From Streptomyces puniciscabiei (GTDB lineage Bacteria > Actinomycetota > Actinomycetes > Streptomycetales > Streptomycetaceae), in contig NZ_VFNX01000001.1 in the NCBI RefSeq assembly GCF_006715785.1, positions 5,994,001-6,058,000 on the forward strand: a DNA stretch of 64,000 nucleotides, in the 5' to 3' direction. Under the pieces are notes generated by a model that was not told the origin of the DNA, did no database searches, and was given only the letters and a program-made list of their open reading frames with translations. Position 1 is the first letter of the stretch, and the number at the start of each line of letters is the position of its first letter. Positions 46,429 through 54,676 of this stretch are shown piece after piece. The translations under genes and the position numbers were made by a program.

Positions 46429-47277
46429 ATGCTGCGCATCGCCGTCCCCAACAAGGGTTCACTGTCCGGCCCTGCGGCGGAGATGCTGCATGAGGCCGGC
46501 TACCAGCAGCGCCGCGAGTCCAAGGAGCTGCGGATCGTCGACCCGGAGAACGAGGTCGAGTTCTTCTACCTCCGCCCCCGAGACATCGCGATCTACGTCG
46601 CCTCCGGCCGCCTCGACCTGGGCGTCACCGGCCGCGACCTGCTGATCGACTCGGGCGCCGACGCCGAGGAGATCCTGCCGCTCGGCTTCGCCCGCTCCAC
46701 CTTCCGCTTCGCCGCCAAGCCCGGCACCGCGAACGGCGTCGAGGACCTCAAGGGCAAGACGGTCGCCACCTCCTACGAGGGCATCGTCGCAGGCCACCTC
46801 ACGGACGCCGGCGTCGACGCCGCCGTCGTGCACCTCGACGGCGCGGTGGAGACCGCGATCGAGCTCGGCGTCGCCGAGGTCATCGCCGACGTCGTGGAGA
46901 CCGGCACCAGCCTGCGCAACGCCGGCCTGGAGGTCTTCGGCGAGCCGATCATGAAGTCCGAGGCCGTCGTCATCCGCCGCACCGGCACCGACGGCGAGGA
47001 ACCGAAGGTCCAGCAGTTCCTGCGCCGCCTGCAGGGCGTCCTGGTCGCGCGGACGTACGTGATGATGGACTACGACTGCCGCGTCGAGCAGCTGGAGAAG
47101 GCCGTCGCGCTCACCCCCGGCCTGGAGTCCCCGACCGTCTCCCCGCTGCACAACGAGGGCTGGGTCGCGGTCCGCGCCATGGTCCCCGCCAAGGAGGCGC
47201 AGCGGATCATGGACGACCTCTACGCTATCGGCGCCCGCGCCATCCTCACCACGGCCATCCACGCCTGCCGCCTGTAA
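46429..47277 (+). CDS. hisG: ATP phosphoribosyltransferase
   Basis: First, feedback-inhibited step of histidine synthesis. The 282 residues are the long form with a C-terminal regulatory domain: LRIAVPNKGSLSGPAAEML, DIAIYVASGRLDLGVTGRDL and the PRPP loop DVVETGTSLRNAGLEV, then SPLHNEGWVAVRAMVP. AAGGAAG precedes ATG at 46429. It follows hisE. Confidence 0.97.
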   Translation: MLRIAVPNKGSLSGPAAEMLHEAGYQQRRESKELRIVDPENEVEFFYLRPRDIAIYVASGRLDLGVTGRDLLIDSGADAEEILPLGFARSTFRFAAKPGTANGVEDLKGKTVATSYEGIVAGHLTDAGVDAAVVHLDGAVETAIELGVAEVIADVVETGTSLRNAGLEVFGEPIMKSEAVVIRRTGTDGEEPKVQQFLRRLQGVLVARTYVMMDYDCRVEQLEKAVALTPGLESPTVSPLHNEGWVAVRAMVPAKEAQRIMDDLYAIGARAILTTAIHACRL

Positions 47278-47291
47278 GGGGCCCGCGCGAG

Positions 47292-47756
47292 ATGTCCGAC
47301 ACGCCCGCCACCCCCTCCCTTCCCGTCACCTTCCGGCCCGGCCATACCCGGGCGATCCTGCTCACCGCCGGGGTTGTGATTTTCCTGACCATCTCCGGGA
47401 TCGGGATGCTGCTGGAGCAGCTCGGCCCGGGGGAGCGGGCGAGCTTCGTCGTCACCGGGGCGCTGATCTTCTGGGTGCTGGCCCAGCTGGCCCGGGTGAG
47501 GGTCGTCGCCGACGAGGCCGGCGTCACCGTGGTCAACATCGCCGGCAAGCGGCGCCTGGAATGGGCGGAGATCGTCCAGGTGAACCTCCGTCCGGGGGAC
47601 CCCTGGGTGTTCCTCAACCTCAGCGACGGCACCAGCCTGCCCGCGCTCGGCATCCAGCCGGGCCTCGCCAGGCAGCGCGCCATCGCCGACGCGCAGGCCC
47701 TGCGGACCCTCGTCGAAGCCCGAGCCACCGCCCACCCGGCGGACGGCCGGGGCTGA
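47292..47756 (+). CDS. PH-domain membrane protein
   Basis: A 154-residue protein with two hydrophobic helices (AILLTAGVVIFLTISGIGML and FVVTGALIFWVLAQLA) then a bacterial PH-like domain (VRVVADEAGVTVVNIAGKRR, EWAEIVQVNLRPG). It is a small membrane protein of unknown role, 14 bases after hisG, so probably cotranscribed with it. Confidence 0.82.
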   Translation: MSDTPATPSLPVTFRPGHTRAILLTAGVVIFLTISGIGMLLEQLGPGERASFVVTGALIFWVLAQLARVRVVADEAGVTVVNIAGKRRLEWAEIVQVNLRPGDPWVFLNLSDGTSLPALGIQPGLARQRAIADAQALRTLVEARATAHPADGRG

Positions 47757-47777
47757 CTCGGGGCAAGATCAGGGCTG

Positions 47778-47804
47778 ACTCGGGGGCGTCCACCCTGCCC
47801 GAGT
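47778..47804 (+). terminator. Hairpin at the end of the rib-his unit
   Basis: ACTCGGG (47778-47784) pairs with CCCGAGT (47798-47804). A 14-base sequence, GGGCTGACTCGGGG, is also repeated at 47751 and 47773. Confidence 0.5.
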
Positions 47805-47834
47805 GGCCCGTGTCTTGATTAATCTGGTGACGGA

Positions 47835-47884
47835 GGCCGTTTCGCTGCGGCCCCGCCCCTGGAGCACCACCCGGTGCACAGGGG
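47835..47884 (+). ncRNA. Structured leader upstream of the CNNM operon
   Basis: Two consecutive hairpins: GGCCG/CGGCC (47835-47839, 47848-47852) and a longer one, CCCCTG (47856-47861) plus GCACC (47864-47868) with GGTGC (47873-47877) and CAGGGG (47879-47884). They lie 100 bases before the first CNNM gene. No known riboswitch class is recognised; the structure could be a terminator or a metal sensor. Confidence 0.4.
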
Positions 47885-47982
47885 TTCCTGCTACCCGAGG
47901 AGTGACTCCCTCCAGCGATGGACGGATCGTCCTGTAGTACCTGCGCCGCCCCGACCCGACATACCGGGAAGGCGGTGGCAGC

Positions 47983-49317
47983 GTGACCATCTCCCTGCTG
48001 CTCCTCGGAGCGGCTTTCCTGCTGATCCTCGCCAACGGCTTCTTCGTGGCGGCCGAGTTCGGACTGGTGACCGTCGAGGCGACGGACGCCGAGAAGGCGG
48101 CCGCCGAGGGCGACCGGCGGGCCCGCAGGGTCGCCGAGTCGCTGAAGGAGCTGTCCTTCCAGCTCTCCGGCACCCAGCTCGGCATCACCATCACCTCCCT
48201 GGTCGTCGGCATGCTCGCCGAACCGGCCCTGGCCCGGCTGCTGCACGGCCCGTTCGCCGCCCTCGGCATACCGGGCGGCGCCGTCTCCGGTGTCGCCGTG
48301 GTGGTCGGCATGCTGCTGGCCTCCGCGATCCAGATGGTGATCGGCGAGCTCGTGCCGAAGAACTGGGCGGTGTCCAAGCCGCTGCCGGTGGCCCGGTTCG
48401 TGGCCGGCCCGCAGGCCCGCTTCTCCCGCCTGTTCCGCCCGGTGATCGCCGCGCTCAACACCGTCGCCAACCGGCTGGTGCGGGCCCTCGGTGTCGAACC
48501 CGCCGAGGAGCTGGCCTCCGCCCGCACCCCCGGCGAACTCGTCTCCCTGGCCCGGCACTCCGCGCAGGCCGGAGCCCTGGAACAGGACACGGCCGACCTG
48601 TTCGTGCGCACCCTGTCCCTGGGCGAGCTGACCGCACAGCACGTCATGACCCCCCGCGTGAAGGTCAGCGCCCTGCAGGACACCGCCACCGCCGAGGACG
48701 TCGTCAACCTCACCCGGGCCACCGGCCTGTCCCGCTTCCCCGTCTACCGGGAGAAGATCGACGAGATCGTCGGCATGGCCCATCTGAAGGACGCCCTCGC
48801 CGTCCCCGTGCACGACCGGCTGCGCACCCCGGTGAGCCGCATCGCCCGCAAGGCGCTGCTGGTCCCCGAGACCCTGCCGGTCCAGCCGCTGCTCACCCGG
48901 CTCCGCTCCGAGCAGCCCATCGCGGTCGTCGTCGACGAGTACGGCGGCACGGCGGGCGTGGTCACCCTGGAGGACATCGTCGAGGAACTCGTCGGCGAGG
49001 TCCGCGACGAGCACGACGCCAAGGACATCCCCGAGCTGGCCCCCGCCCCGCCGGAGGACGGCCGGCCCGCCTGGGACGCCGACGGCAGCTGCCGCGTCGA
49101 CATCCTCCAGCGCATAGGCCTCGACGTGCCCGAGGGGCCGTACGAGACGGTCGCCGGACTCGTCGCCGACCTGCTCGGCCGTATCCCGGCCCCCGGCGAC
49201 CGGGCCGAACTGCCCGGCTGGCGGCTCTCGGTCCGCCAGGTCGGCCACTACCGCGCCGAACGGGTCCGCCTGGTCAGGACGGCCCCCGCGGTGAACGTGA
49301 TGGAGGCCGCCCGATGA
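47983..49317 (+). CDS. CNNM/CorC-type transporter with CBS domains, first of pair
   Basis: A 444-residue membrane protein of the hemolysin C/CorC/MpfA group: a DUF21 domain of about four helices (AAFLLILANGFFVAAEFGLV, VVGMLLASAIQMVIGELVPK), a CBS pair (MTPRVKVSALQDTATAEDVV, PIAVVVDEYGGTAGVVTLED) and a C-terminal CorC/HlyC domain. Members are linked to magnesium and cobalt efflux. GTG at 47983 has GGAAGG upstream. The second gene starts at an ATGA overlap. Confidence 0.92.
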   Translation: MTISLLLLGAAFLLILANGFFVAAEFGLVTVEATDAEKAAAEGDRRARRVAESLKELSFQLSGTQLGITITSLVVGMLAEPALARLLHGPFAALGIPGGAVSGVAVVVGMLLASAIQMVIGELVPKNWAVSKPLPVARFVAGPQARFSRLFRPVIAALNTVANRLVRALGVEPAEELASARTPGELVSLARHSAQAGALEQDTADLFVRTLSLGELTAQHVMTPRVKVSALQDTATAEDVVNLTRATGLSRFPVYREKIDEIVGMAHLKDALAVPVHDRLRTPVSRIARKALLVPETLPVQPLLTRLRSEQPIAVVVDEYGGTAGVVTLEDIVEELVGEVRDEHDAKDIPELAPAPPEDGRPAWDADGSCRVDILQRIGLDVPEGPYETVAGLVADLLGRIPAPGDRAELPGWRLSVRQVGHYRAERVRLVRTAPAVNVMEAAR

Positions 49318-50411
49318 GCGTCCTCCAACTGGTCTTCGCAGCGCTGCTCGTGCTCGCCAACGGCTTCTTCGTCGGCGCCGAGTTCGCGCTCGTCTCCGTG
49401 CGCCGCAGCCAGATCGAACCGCTGGGCACGGCGCGGGCCCGCCAGGTCCTCTACGGCCTGCAGCGCCTGCCCCAGATGATGGCCGCGGCCCAGTTCGGCA
49501 TCACGCTCTGCTCGCTGACGCTGGGCGCGGTGGCCGAGCCGACGGTGGCGCATCTGCTGGAGCCGGTGTTCGCGGCGGTCCGCCTGCCCGACGGCATGGT
49601 CCACCCGCTGGGCTACGTCATCGCCCTCGCCGCGGTGGTCTTCTTCCACCTGGTCATCGGCGAGATGGTGCCGAAGAACCTGGCGATGGCGGCCCCCGAG
49701 AAGGCGGCGCTGTGGCTGAGCCCCGGACTGGTCTACTTCGCCCGCCTGTGCAAGCCGATCACCGTGACCCTCGGCGCCTGCGCCCAGGGGATCCTCCGGC
49801 TCTTCCGGGTCGAGCCCAAGGACGAGGTCGAGGCCGTCGTCACCAGCGAGCAGCTCAACCGCCTGCTGGAGGACTCCGGACAGGCGGGGCTGCTCGACCC
49901 CGAGGAGCGGGAACGCCTGGAGGACGCGCTGGAACTGGGCTCCCGCCCGGTGACCGACGTCCTGTTGCGCCGGGAGTCCCTGGTCACGGTGGCCCCGTCG
50001 GTCACGCCGGGCGAGATCGTCGAGCTGACGGCCCGCACGGGTTACTCCCGCTTCCCGGTCTCGGCGACGGACAAGGGCCCCTTCATGGGCTATGTCCACG
50101 TCAAGGACGTCCTGGACCTGGAGCACTCCGACCGCGCCGTCCCGCAGCACGTCTGGCGCCCCATGACCACCCTGCGGGCCGAGCTGCCCCTCGACGACGC
50201 GCTGACGGTCATGCGGCGGGCGGCGACGCATCTGGCCCAGGTCGCGGACGCCTCCGGCAAGGTGCTGGGTCTGGTGGCCCTGGAGGACGTGCTGGAGCTG
50301 CTGGTGGGCGAGGTCCGGGATCCGGCCCACCGGGAGCTGCCCGCGGTGAAGGCCGACGTGAAGCTGGCGGAGCCGAGGGTGAGCGGGGAGCCGGAAGGAG
50401 CGCTCGCCTGA
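49314..50411 (+). CDS. CNNM/CorC-type transporter, second of pair
   Basis: A 365-residue relative of the preceding protein: DUF21 domain (LLVLANGFFVGAEFALVSVR, FHLVIGEMVPKNLAMAA) and CBS pair ending VLELLVGEVRDPAHREL, but without the C-terminal CorC/HlyC domain. It overlaps the first gene by 4 bases; the two likely form a complex. Hairpin 50505-50519 follows. Confidence 0.92.
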   Translation: MSVLQLVFAALLVLANGFFVGAEFALVSVRRSQIEPLGTARARQVLYGLQRLPQMMAAAQFGITLCSLTLGAVAEPTVAHLLEPVFAAVRLPDGMVHPLGYVIALAAVVFFHLVIGEMVPKNLAMAAPEKAALWLSPGLVYFARLCKPITVTLGACAQGILRLFRVEPKDEVEAVVTSEQLNRLLEDSGQAGLLDPEERERLEDALELGSRPVTDVLLRRESLVTVAPSVTPGEIVELTARTGYSRFPVSATDKGPFMGYVHVKDVLDLEHSDRAVPQHVWRPMTTLRAELPLDDALTVMRRAATHLAQVADASGKVLGLVALEDVLELLVGEVRDPAHRELPAVKADVKLAEPRVSGEPEGALA

Positions 50412-50504
50412 GCGCTCGGGTGGAGGCGGGGAGCCGCGCGGTTGCGGCCAGTGGTCGGCTGGTCGCGCCCGCGCGAGCGGAGCCGCAGGTCAGACACAGC
50501 CCCG

Positions 50505-50519
50505 CGCCCCTTTGGGGCG
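50505..50519. terminator. Hairpin between the CNNM pair and the AAA gene
   Basis: CGCCCC (50505-50510) and GGGGCG (50514-50519) pair around TTT, 94 bases after the CNNM gene and 4 bases before the AAA stop. Weak; similar in base content to the dispersed intergenic repeat. Confidence 0.4.
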
Positions 50520-50522
50520 GCT

Positions 50523-52382
50523 TCACACCCCCGGCGGATCCTGTGGCCCCCGCCCCGACAGCACCTCCCCGTACGCCTGCATCAGGTCCGGCAACCGCAG
50601 CGTCGCCAGGTCCTCCCGGGACAGCGTTCCCGCGTACGCCGACAGCCGGAGATCCCGGTACGCGCAGCTCTTCTCGTACAGGGTGCGCAGGAACCGGCCG
50701 TTGCCCAACTCGTCGATCCACCCCTGTTCGACCACGTGCCCGGCGATCGAGCGCAGTTCCTCCAGCGCCTCCTCGTCCCACACGTCCCCGTTCTCCGCGG
50801 CCAGCACCTTGCCGATCTCGGTGAGTTCCTGCGGCCGGTAGGAGGGGAAGTCGACGCGGGTCGTGAAGCGGGAGGACAGCCCGGGGTTCGCGGCCAGCAG
50901 GCGGTCCATGCCCTCGGGGTAGCCGGCGAGGATCACCACCAGGTGGTCCCGGTTGTCCTCGGCCCGCTTCAGCAGCACCTGCAGGGCCTCGTCGCCGTAG
51001 GCGTCCCCCTTGCCGTATCCCGAGTTGGACAGCGAGTACGCCTCGTCCACGAACAGCACGCCGCCGATCGCGGAGTCGATCAGCTCGTTGGCCTTCACGG
51101 CCGTCTGCCCGAGGTACTCGCCGACCAGATCGGCCCGCTGCGCCTCCACCAGGTGGTCACCGCCGAGCAGCCCGAGGGCGTAGAACACCCGCCCCAGGAT
51201 CCGGGCCACCGTGGTCTTCCCCGTCCCCGACGGCCCCGAGAAGACGAAGTGCCGTTTCGGCGGCTGCACCGGCAGCCCCTGACCGGCCCGCAGCCGGGCC
51301 ATGTTCAGCTGCGCGGACAACGCCTTGACCTGCCGTTTCACCGGCTCCAGCCCCACCATGCGCTCGAGCTCGGCGAGCGCCTCCTCGAGCAGGGCGGGAT
51401 CGGTCGGACCGGCCGGAAGGGGGGAGGAGACGCCGGTCTTCACCCGTACCGCCGGATCGGTCACCGACGGCAGGGGCCCCGTCGGCAGGTCCGGCTCCGG
51501 CAGCCGCAGGTCGCGGCCCTCGGTGCCGAAGAGCGGATCGAAGCCGTCGGGCCCGTCCACGCTGTCCTGCCCGGCACCGGTCAGGGTGATCGAGGCCAGG
51601 TCGGCGGTGTCGTCGTACCCGTCCCCCTCGGCGATCGCCGCGAGCCGTGCCGAGGTGTCCATGAAGGCCGGGTCGACGCGGTGGACCGCCCGGTACAGGG
51701 GGAGCGCCGCCGCCGAGCGTCCCGTGCCCTCGTGCGCCCGGGCCAGCCAGTAGCGCAGCTCCTTGCGCTGCGGCTGCTCGCTGCGGCAGCGCATCAGCGC
51801 CGCAGACAGCAGCGGTTCGGCCTGGCCGTACATCTCCAGCCGGACTCTGGCCATGCCGCCGAACAGGCCCGCCTCGATGCCGAGCATGGGATCGTCCAGC
51901 AGCGGGTCGGTGTGCCGTACCAGCTGCTCCCAGTCCTTGACCAGGTAGGAGCGGCAGGCGTGCAGGAAGCGGACCTGCGGGTCGGTGTCGACCGGGGGCA
52001 GCCCGGCGAGGGCCCGGTCCAGCTCGGGCACGTGCCGGCCGTCCAGCCAGTGCGAGGCGTGCGCCAGCAGCAGATCGCGCGGGCTCTCCAGTACCGGCTG
52101 CACCCACCAGCCCAGCCAGTACCAGGAGTTGAGCGTCCTGCGGTGCCGGGCGCGCTGTTCGCCGAAGCGGTCCCGGTGCCGGAACATCCTGAGCAGCGAG
52201 GTCGTCGTGTCGACCCGGAGCGCGTGCAGCCCGAGCCAGCCGTCGGCCATGCCCGGGTCCATCCGCACCGCGGCGCGGAACTCCTCCTCGGCCTGCGGGT
52301 AGGCGCCCATGGTGTAGGCGTCCACCCCGCGCAGCCAGGCCAGGTCGGCCGGGGCCTCGGGGCCCTGCGTGCCGAAGTCCAT
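50523..52382 (-). CDS. CbxX/CfxQ-type AAA ATPase with N-terminal helical repeats (EccA-like)
   Basis: A 619-residue protein. Residues 1-250 are TPR-like helices (AAVRMDPGMADGWLGLHALR, ALPLYRAVHRVDPAFMD), then an acidic linker, then an AAA domain with Walker A GPSGTGKTT near residue 380 and Walker B GVLFVDEAYSL near 445. The layout is that of EccA, the ATPase of type VII secretion, but no other secretion gene is nearby, so it may serve a scattered system or another role. ATG at 52382 starts the frame. A candidate promoter lies at 52734-52762. Confidence 0.88.
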   Translation of the reverse strand: MDFGTQGPEAPADLAWLRGVDAYTMGAYPQAEEEFRAAVRMDPGMADGWLGLHALRVDTTTSLLRMFRHRDRFGEQRARHRRTLNSWYWLGWWVQPVLESPRDLLLAHASHWLDGRHVPELDRALAGLPPVDTDPQVRFLHACRSYLVKDWEQLVRHTDPLLDDPMLGIEAGLFGGMARVRLEMYGQAEPLLSAALMRCRSEQPQRKELRYWLARAHEGTGRSAAALPLYRAVHRVDPAFMDTSARLAAIAEGDGYDDTADLASITLTGAGQDSVDGPDGFDPLFGTEGRDLRLPEPDLPTGPLPSVTDPAVRVKTGVSSPLPAGPTDPALLEEALAELERMVGLEPVKRQVKALSAQLNMARLRAGQGLPVQPPKRHFVFSGPSGTGKTTVARILGRVFYALGLLGGDHLVEAQRADLVGEYLGQTAVKANELIDSAIGGVLFVDEAYSLSNSGYGKGDAYGDEALQVLLKRAEDNRDHLVVILAGYPEGMDRLLAANPGLSSRFTTRVDFPSYRPQELTEIGKVLAAENGDVWDEEALEELRSIAGHVVEQGWIDELGNGRFLRTLYEKSCAYRDLRLSAYAGTLSREDLATLRLPDLMQAYGEVLSGRGPQDPPGV

Positions 52383-52660
52383 CCCGTCCCCCCACAGACC
52401 ATGCCCCCGTGGTTCACCACCGGGCAGTCACCCGACGGCCGCCGCGGTCGAACCGCCGGGCCGCGGACCGGAGTTACCGGTGCGCGAGGCAGCCTCGAAG
52501 GTCGCACCGAGGGCATCGTACCCGCGCGACGACCGTGGGCCGAAGGGTGCCGCACCGGCCGTTCGGCGAGGTGGGAGCAGACGGGGCGCACCCGCCATTG
52601 GTGACCGTGGGTGAGCGGATCGGTGCGCGGGGCGCCCGGAAAAGGGCTCGCGGGCAGAAC

Positions 52661-52696
52661 GAAGCCCCCGGTCACGGGGGAACAACCGGGGGCTTC
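52661..52696. terminator. Strong 12-bp hairpin
   Basis: GAAGCCCCCGGT (52661-52672) with ACCGGGGGCTTC (52685-52696), 12-base loop. It sits downstream of the minus-strand promoter at 52734-52762 and upstream of the AAA gene, so it may end a short RNA or act as an attenuator. Confidence 0.7.
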
Positions 52697-52733
52697 GCGT
52701 GTGGGGGCGGTCACCCAGGACCGCTCATTGAGA

Positions 52734-52762
52734 ACGTAAGACCTGTACGGCCCCCCGGTCAA
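52734..52762 (-). promoter_or_regulatory. Candidate housekeeping promoter
   Basis: On the minus strand TTGACC (52762-52757), 17-base spacer, TTACGT (52739-52734). Good -35 and spacing, moderate -10. It reads toward the hairpin at 52661-52696 and the AAA gene beyond. Confidence 0.45.
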
Positions 52763-52811
52763 GCGGAGTTGAGGCACTCGGAGAAGTTCCCCCGCAAGGG
52801 TCTTCACGACT

Positions 52812-53543
52812 TCACCACAACGCCGACGAACCGTCACTCTGGGTCACGCTTTGGTCCGGTCCAGCGGTTGACCTAGGTCCCGGCAGTACCTCGTACCCCT
52901 TCGGCGTCTGCTGCACCAGAAGATCGGCATGGGGGCGCGAGGGGTCCACGGCGAAGTGCGCTTGCTCCGCCCGGACCCAGCCCTCCCAGAACTCCCGCTG
53001 TTCCGCCCCGTCCCGCAGCCGGCCGCGGGTCCAGGACTCCTCCCGGGGCAGCTCCATCCACAGCAGCAGCGCCAGATACGGCCGCAGCGCCCGTCGGCCG
53101 GCCCCGACCCCCTCGACGAGGACCACGGGCGCGGCCGCCAGCGGGCGCGGTGTGCCGAAGCGGCGGGCGCGCCAGTCGTAGGGCGTGTAGGCCGCGCTCC
53201 CGCCACGCGCGAGCGGGTGGATCACCTGGGCCATCAGTCGGTCGGTCCACTCGAAGAGCTGCTCATGGCTGGCGATGTCGTCGAGGTGCAGCACCGGGGC
53301 CCCGCCGAGCGCGGCGGCCAAGTGCCCGGTGAAGGTGGACTTTCCCGAGCCGGCGTGCCCGTCGACCCCGATCAGCCGGACCGGACCGAGGGAGGGGGGA
53401 AGCCCGCGCAGCCGGGCGGCGAGGTCGCGAATGGTGGTTCCCCCGGGGTGGGTACGTGTGGGCGGTTTTCCGGAAACAGTGTAGTAGTGATGGTCGCGGT
53501 TTGAACCATCGGCTGGCAGCCAGTCAAAGGCCGGGATAAACAT
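52812..53543 (-). CDS. Uridine kinase-like P-loop protein
   Basis: A 243-residue protein with Walker A IGVDGHAGSGKSTFTGHL near residue 65, then LHLDDIASHEQLFEW and a segment PLAAAPVVLVEGVGAGRRALRPY, the layout of uridine kinase/phosphoribulokinase-type enzymes. It probably phosphorylates a small molecule, perhaps a nucleoside. ATG at 53543 (MFIPAFDW) has AGGGGA seven bases upstream; the longer frame to 53657 overlaps the divergent gene and is unlikely. Confidence 0.75.
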   Translation of the reverse strand: MFIPAFDWLPADGSNRDHHYYTVSGKPPTRTHPGGTTIRDLAARLRGLPPSLGPVRLIGVDGHAGSGKSTFTGHLAAALGGAPVLHLDDIASHEQLFEWTDRLMAQVIHPLARGGSAAYTPYDWRARRFGTPRPLAAAPVVLVEGVGAGRRALRPYLALLLWMELPREESWTRGRLRDGAEQREFWEGWVRAEQAHFAVDPSRPHADLLVQQTPKGYEVLPGPRSTAGPDQSVTQSDGSSALW

Positions 53544-53655
53544 TCGCGAATCCCCTGACCGATATGTCGAATTAGGCGTTCCGGGTGCGCCCGCCGCTGA
53601 GTAAGGTGCCCTCCAGCGCAACCACTGTGCGCCGTACGGGTACTGGCAGGGGGAC

Positions 53656-54612
53656 ATGGCCGCGGAGTTATTCGAAGGGCACTATGTGTGGCATCCGGCG
53701 GCCGACGACCGTGTCCTGGCGAGCGTATGCGTCGATGTGCGCGCCGGACGTTATCGATACGCGTACGAGGCCCTCGCCGAGACGCGTACCGACTTCGCCC
53801 TGCGTGCCCATCGCTCGCTGGTCCTCGCCTCCGAGGCGGCCGGCACTGATCTGGTCGAGCGCTGGCTCGCCGAGGAGCCGACGCCCGAGGCGGCGCTGAT
53901 GTGGGCCCGGGTCGCCGTGCAGCGCGCGCTGCGGGCCGCCGACGCCCGCGACGAGCGCGCCGAGGCCCTGGAGCGGATCGCGCTGACCGCCTGTGACCGC
54001 GCCGCCGCCATGGACCCCGGGGACCCCACGCCCTGGGTCGCCAAGCTGGCCATGGCCCGGCTGCACCGGCTGCGCGATCCGGCCCCGCGGGGCCTGCTCA
54101 CCGCCCCGCCCGGCCCCTGGCGGCTGTTCACGCACGTGCTGTCGCTCGACCCGTGGCACCGCGAGGGTCACCATCGCTTCCTGTCCTGCTTCTTCACGCG
54201 GTACGGCGGCTCGGTCAACGCGGCCTGGGACGTGGCCGCCTTCCTCAGCCAGCGGGCGCCCGCCGACTCCGCCCTCCGGCTGCTGCCCCTGGTGGCCCTG
54301 GTGGAGAGCTACAACCCCACCCAGCTGCTCGCCGACCGCGTCTGGGAACAGCCGCAGTGGCGCTCCACCGCGCTGGCGATCTACCAGAACTGGCTGCCGA
54401 CGGTGGGCCGTTACCGCTTCACCCCGGTGCTCGACCTGGCCTACCTCGCGCACGCGCTGGTCATGGCCCAGTGCGAGTTCGAGGCCAGGGCGGTGTTCGC
54501 GGCGATGGGCCCGTACGCCTCACGCATGCCCTGGAGCGCCTTCGGCGACCCCGCCGAACAGCTCTCCCGGGCCCGGCGCGCCTGCGGACTGCCCGTACCG
54601 CGGCCCGACTGA
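53656..54612 (+). CDS. Hypothetical helical-repeat protein
   Basis: A 318-residue soluble protein, mostly alpha-helical, rich in Ala, Arg and Trp (RWLAEEPTPEAALMWARVAV, LFTHVLSLDPWHREGHHRFL, LLPLVALVESYNPTQLLADR). It resembles a tetratricopeptide-like solenoid but I recognise no named family. ATG at 53656 follows a GGCAGGGGGA site. It lies 64 bases before the permease gene on the same strand, so they may be cotranscribed; a scaffold or regulatory role is only a guess. Confidence 0.75.
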   Translation: MAAELFEGHYVWHPAADDRVLASVCVDVRAGRYRYAYEALAETRTDFALRAHRSLVLASEAAGTDLVERWLAEEPTPEAALMWARVAVQRALRAADARDERAEALERIALTACDRAAAMDPGDPTPWVAKLAMARLHRLRDPAPRGLLTAPPGPWRLFTHVLSLDPWHREGHHRFLSCFFTRYGGSVNAAWDVAAFLSQRAPADSALRLLPLVALVESYNPTQLLADRVWEQPQWRSTALAIYQNWLPTVGRYRFTPVLDLAYLAHALVMAQCEFEARAVFAAMGPYASRMPWSAFGDPAEQLSRARRACGLPVPRPD

Positions 54613-54676
54613 CCTGCACATGCTCCGCCCCTTCACTCGGATTCACCCCCGGATCCACTCAGAGAAAGGCCGAACT

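Larger units (their letters stand above)
52383..52811. other. Intergenic region with promoter and hairpin
   Basis: About 430 bases between two minus-strand genes. It holds the hairpin and candidate promoter listed separately. The 250 bases nearest the AAA gene show no gene; the plus-strand open frames are shadows. Confidence 0.5.

Noticed and set aside
47822..47950. Known magnesium riboswitch (M-box) before the CNNM genes
   Set aside because: The conserved M-box core sequences are not present.
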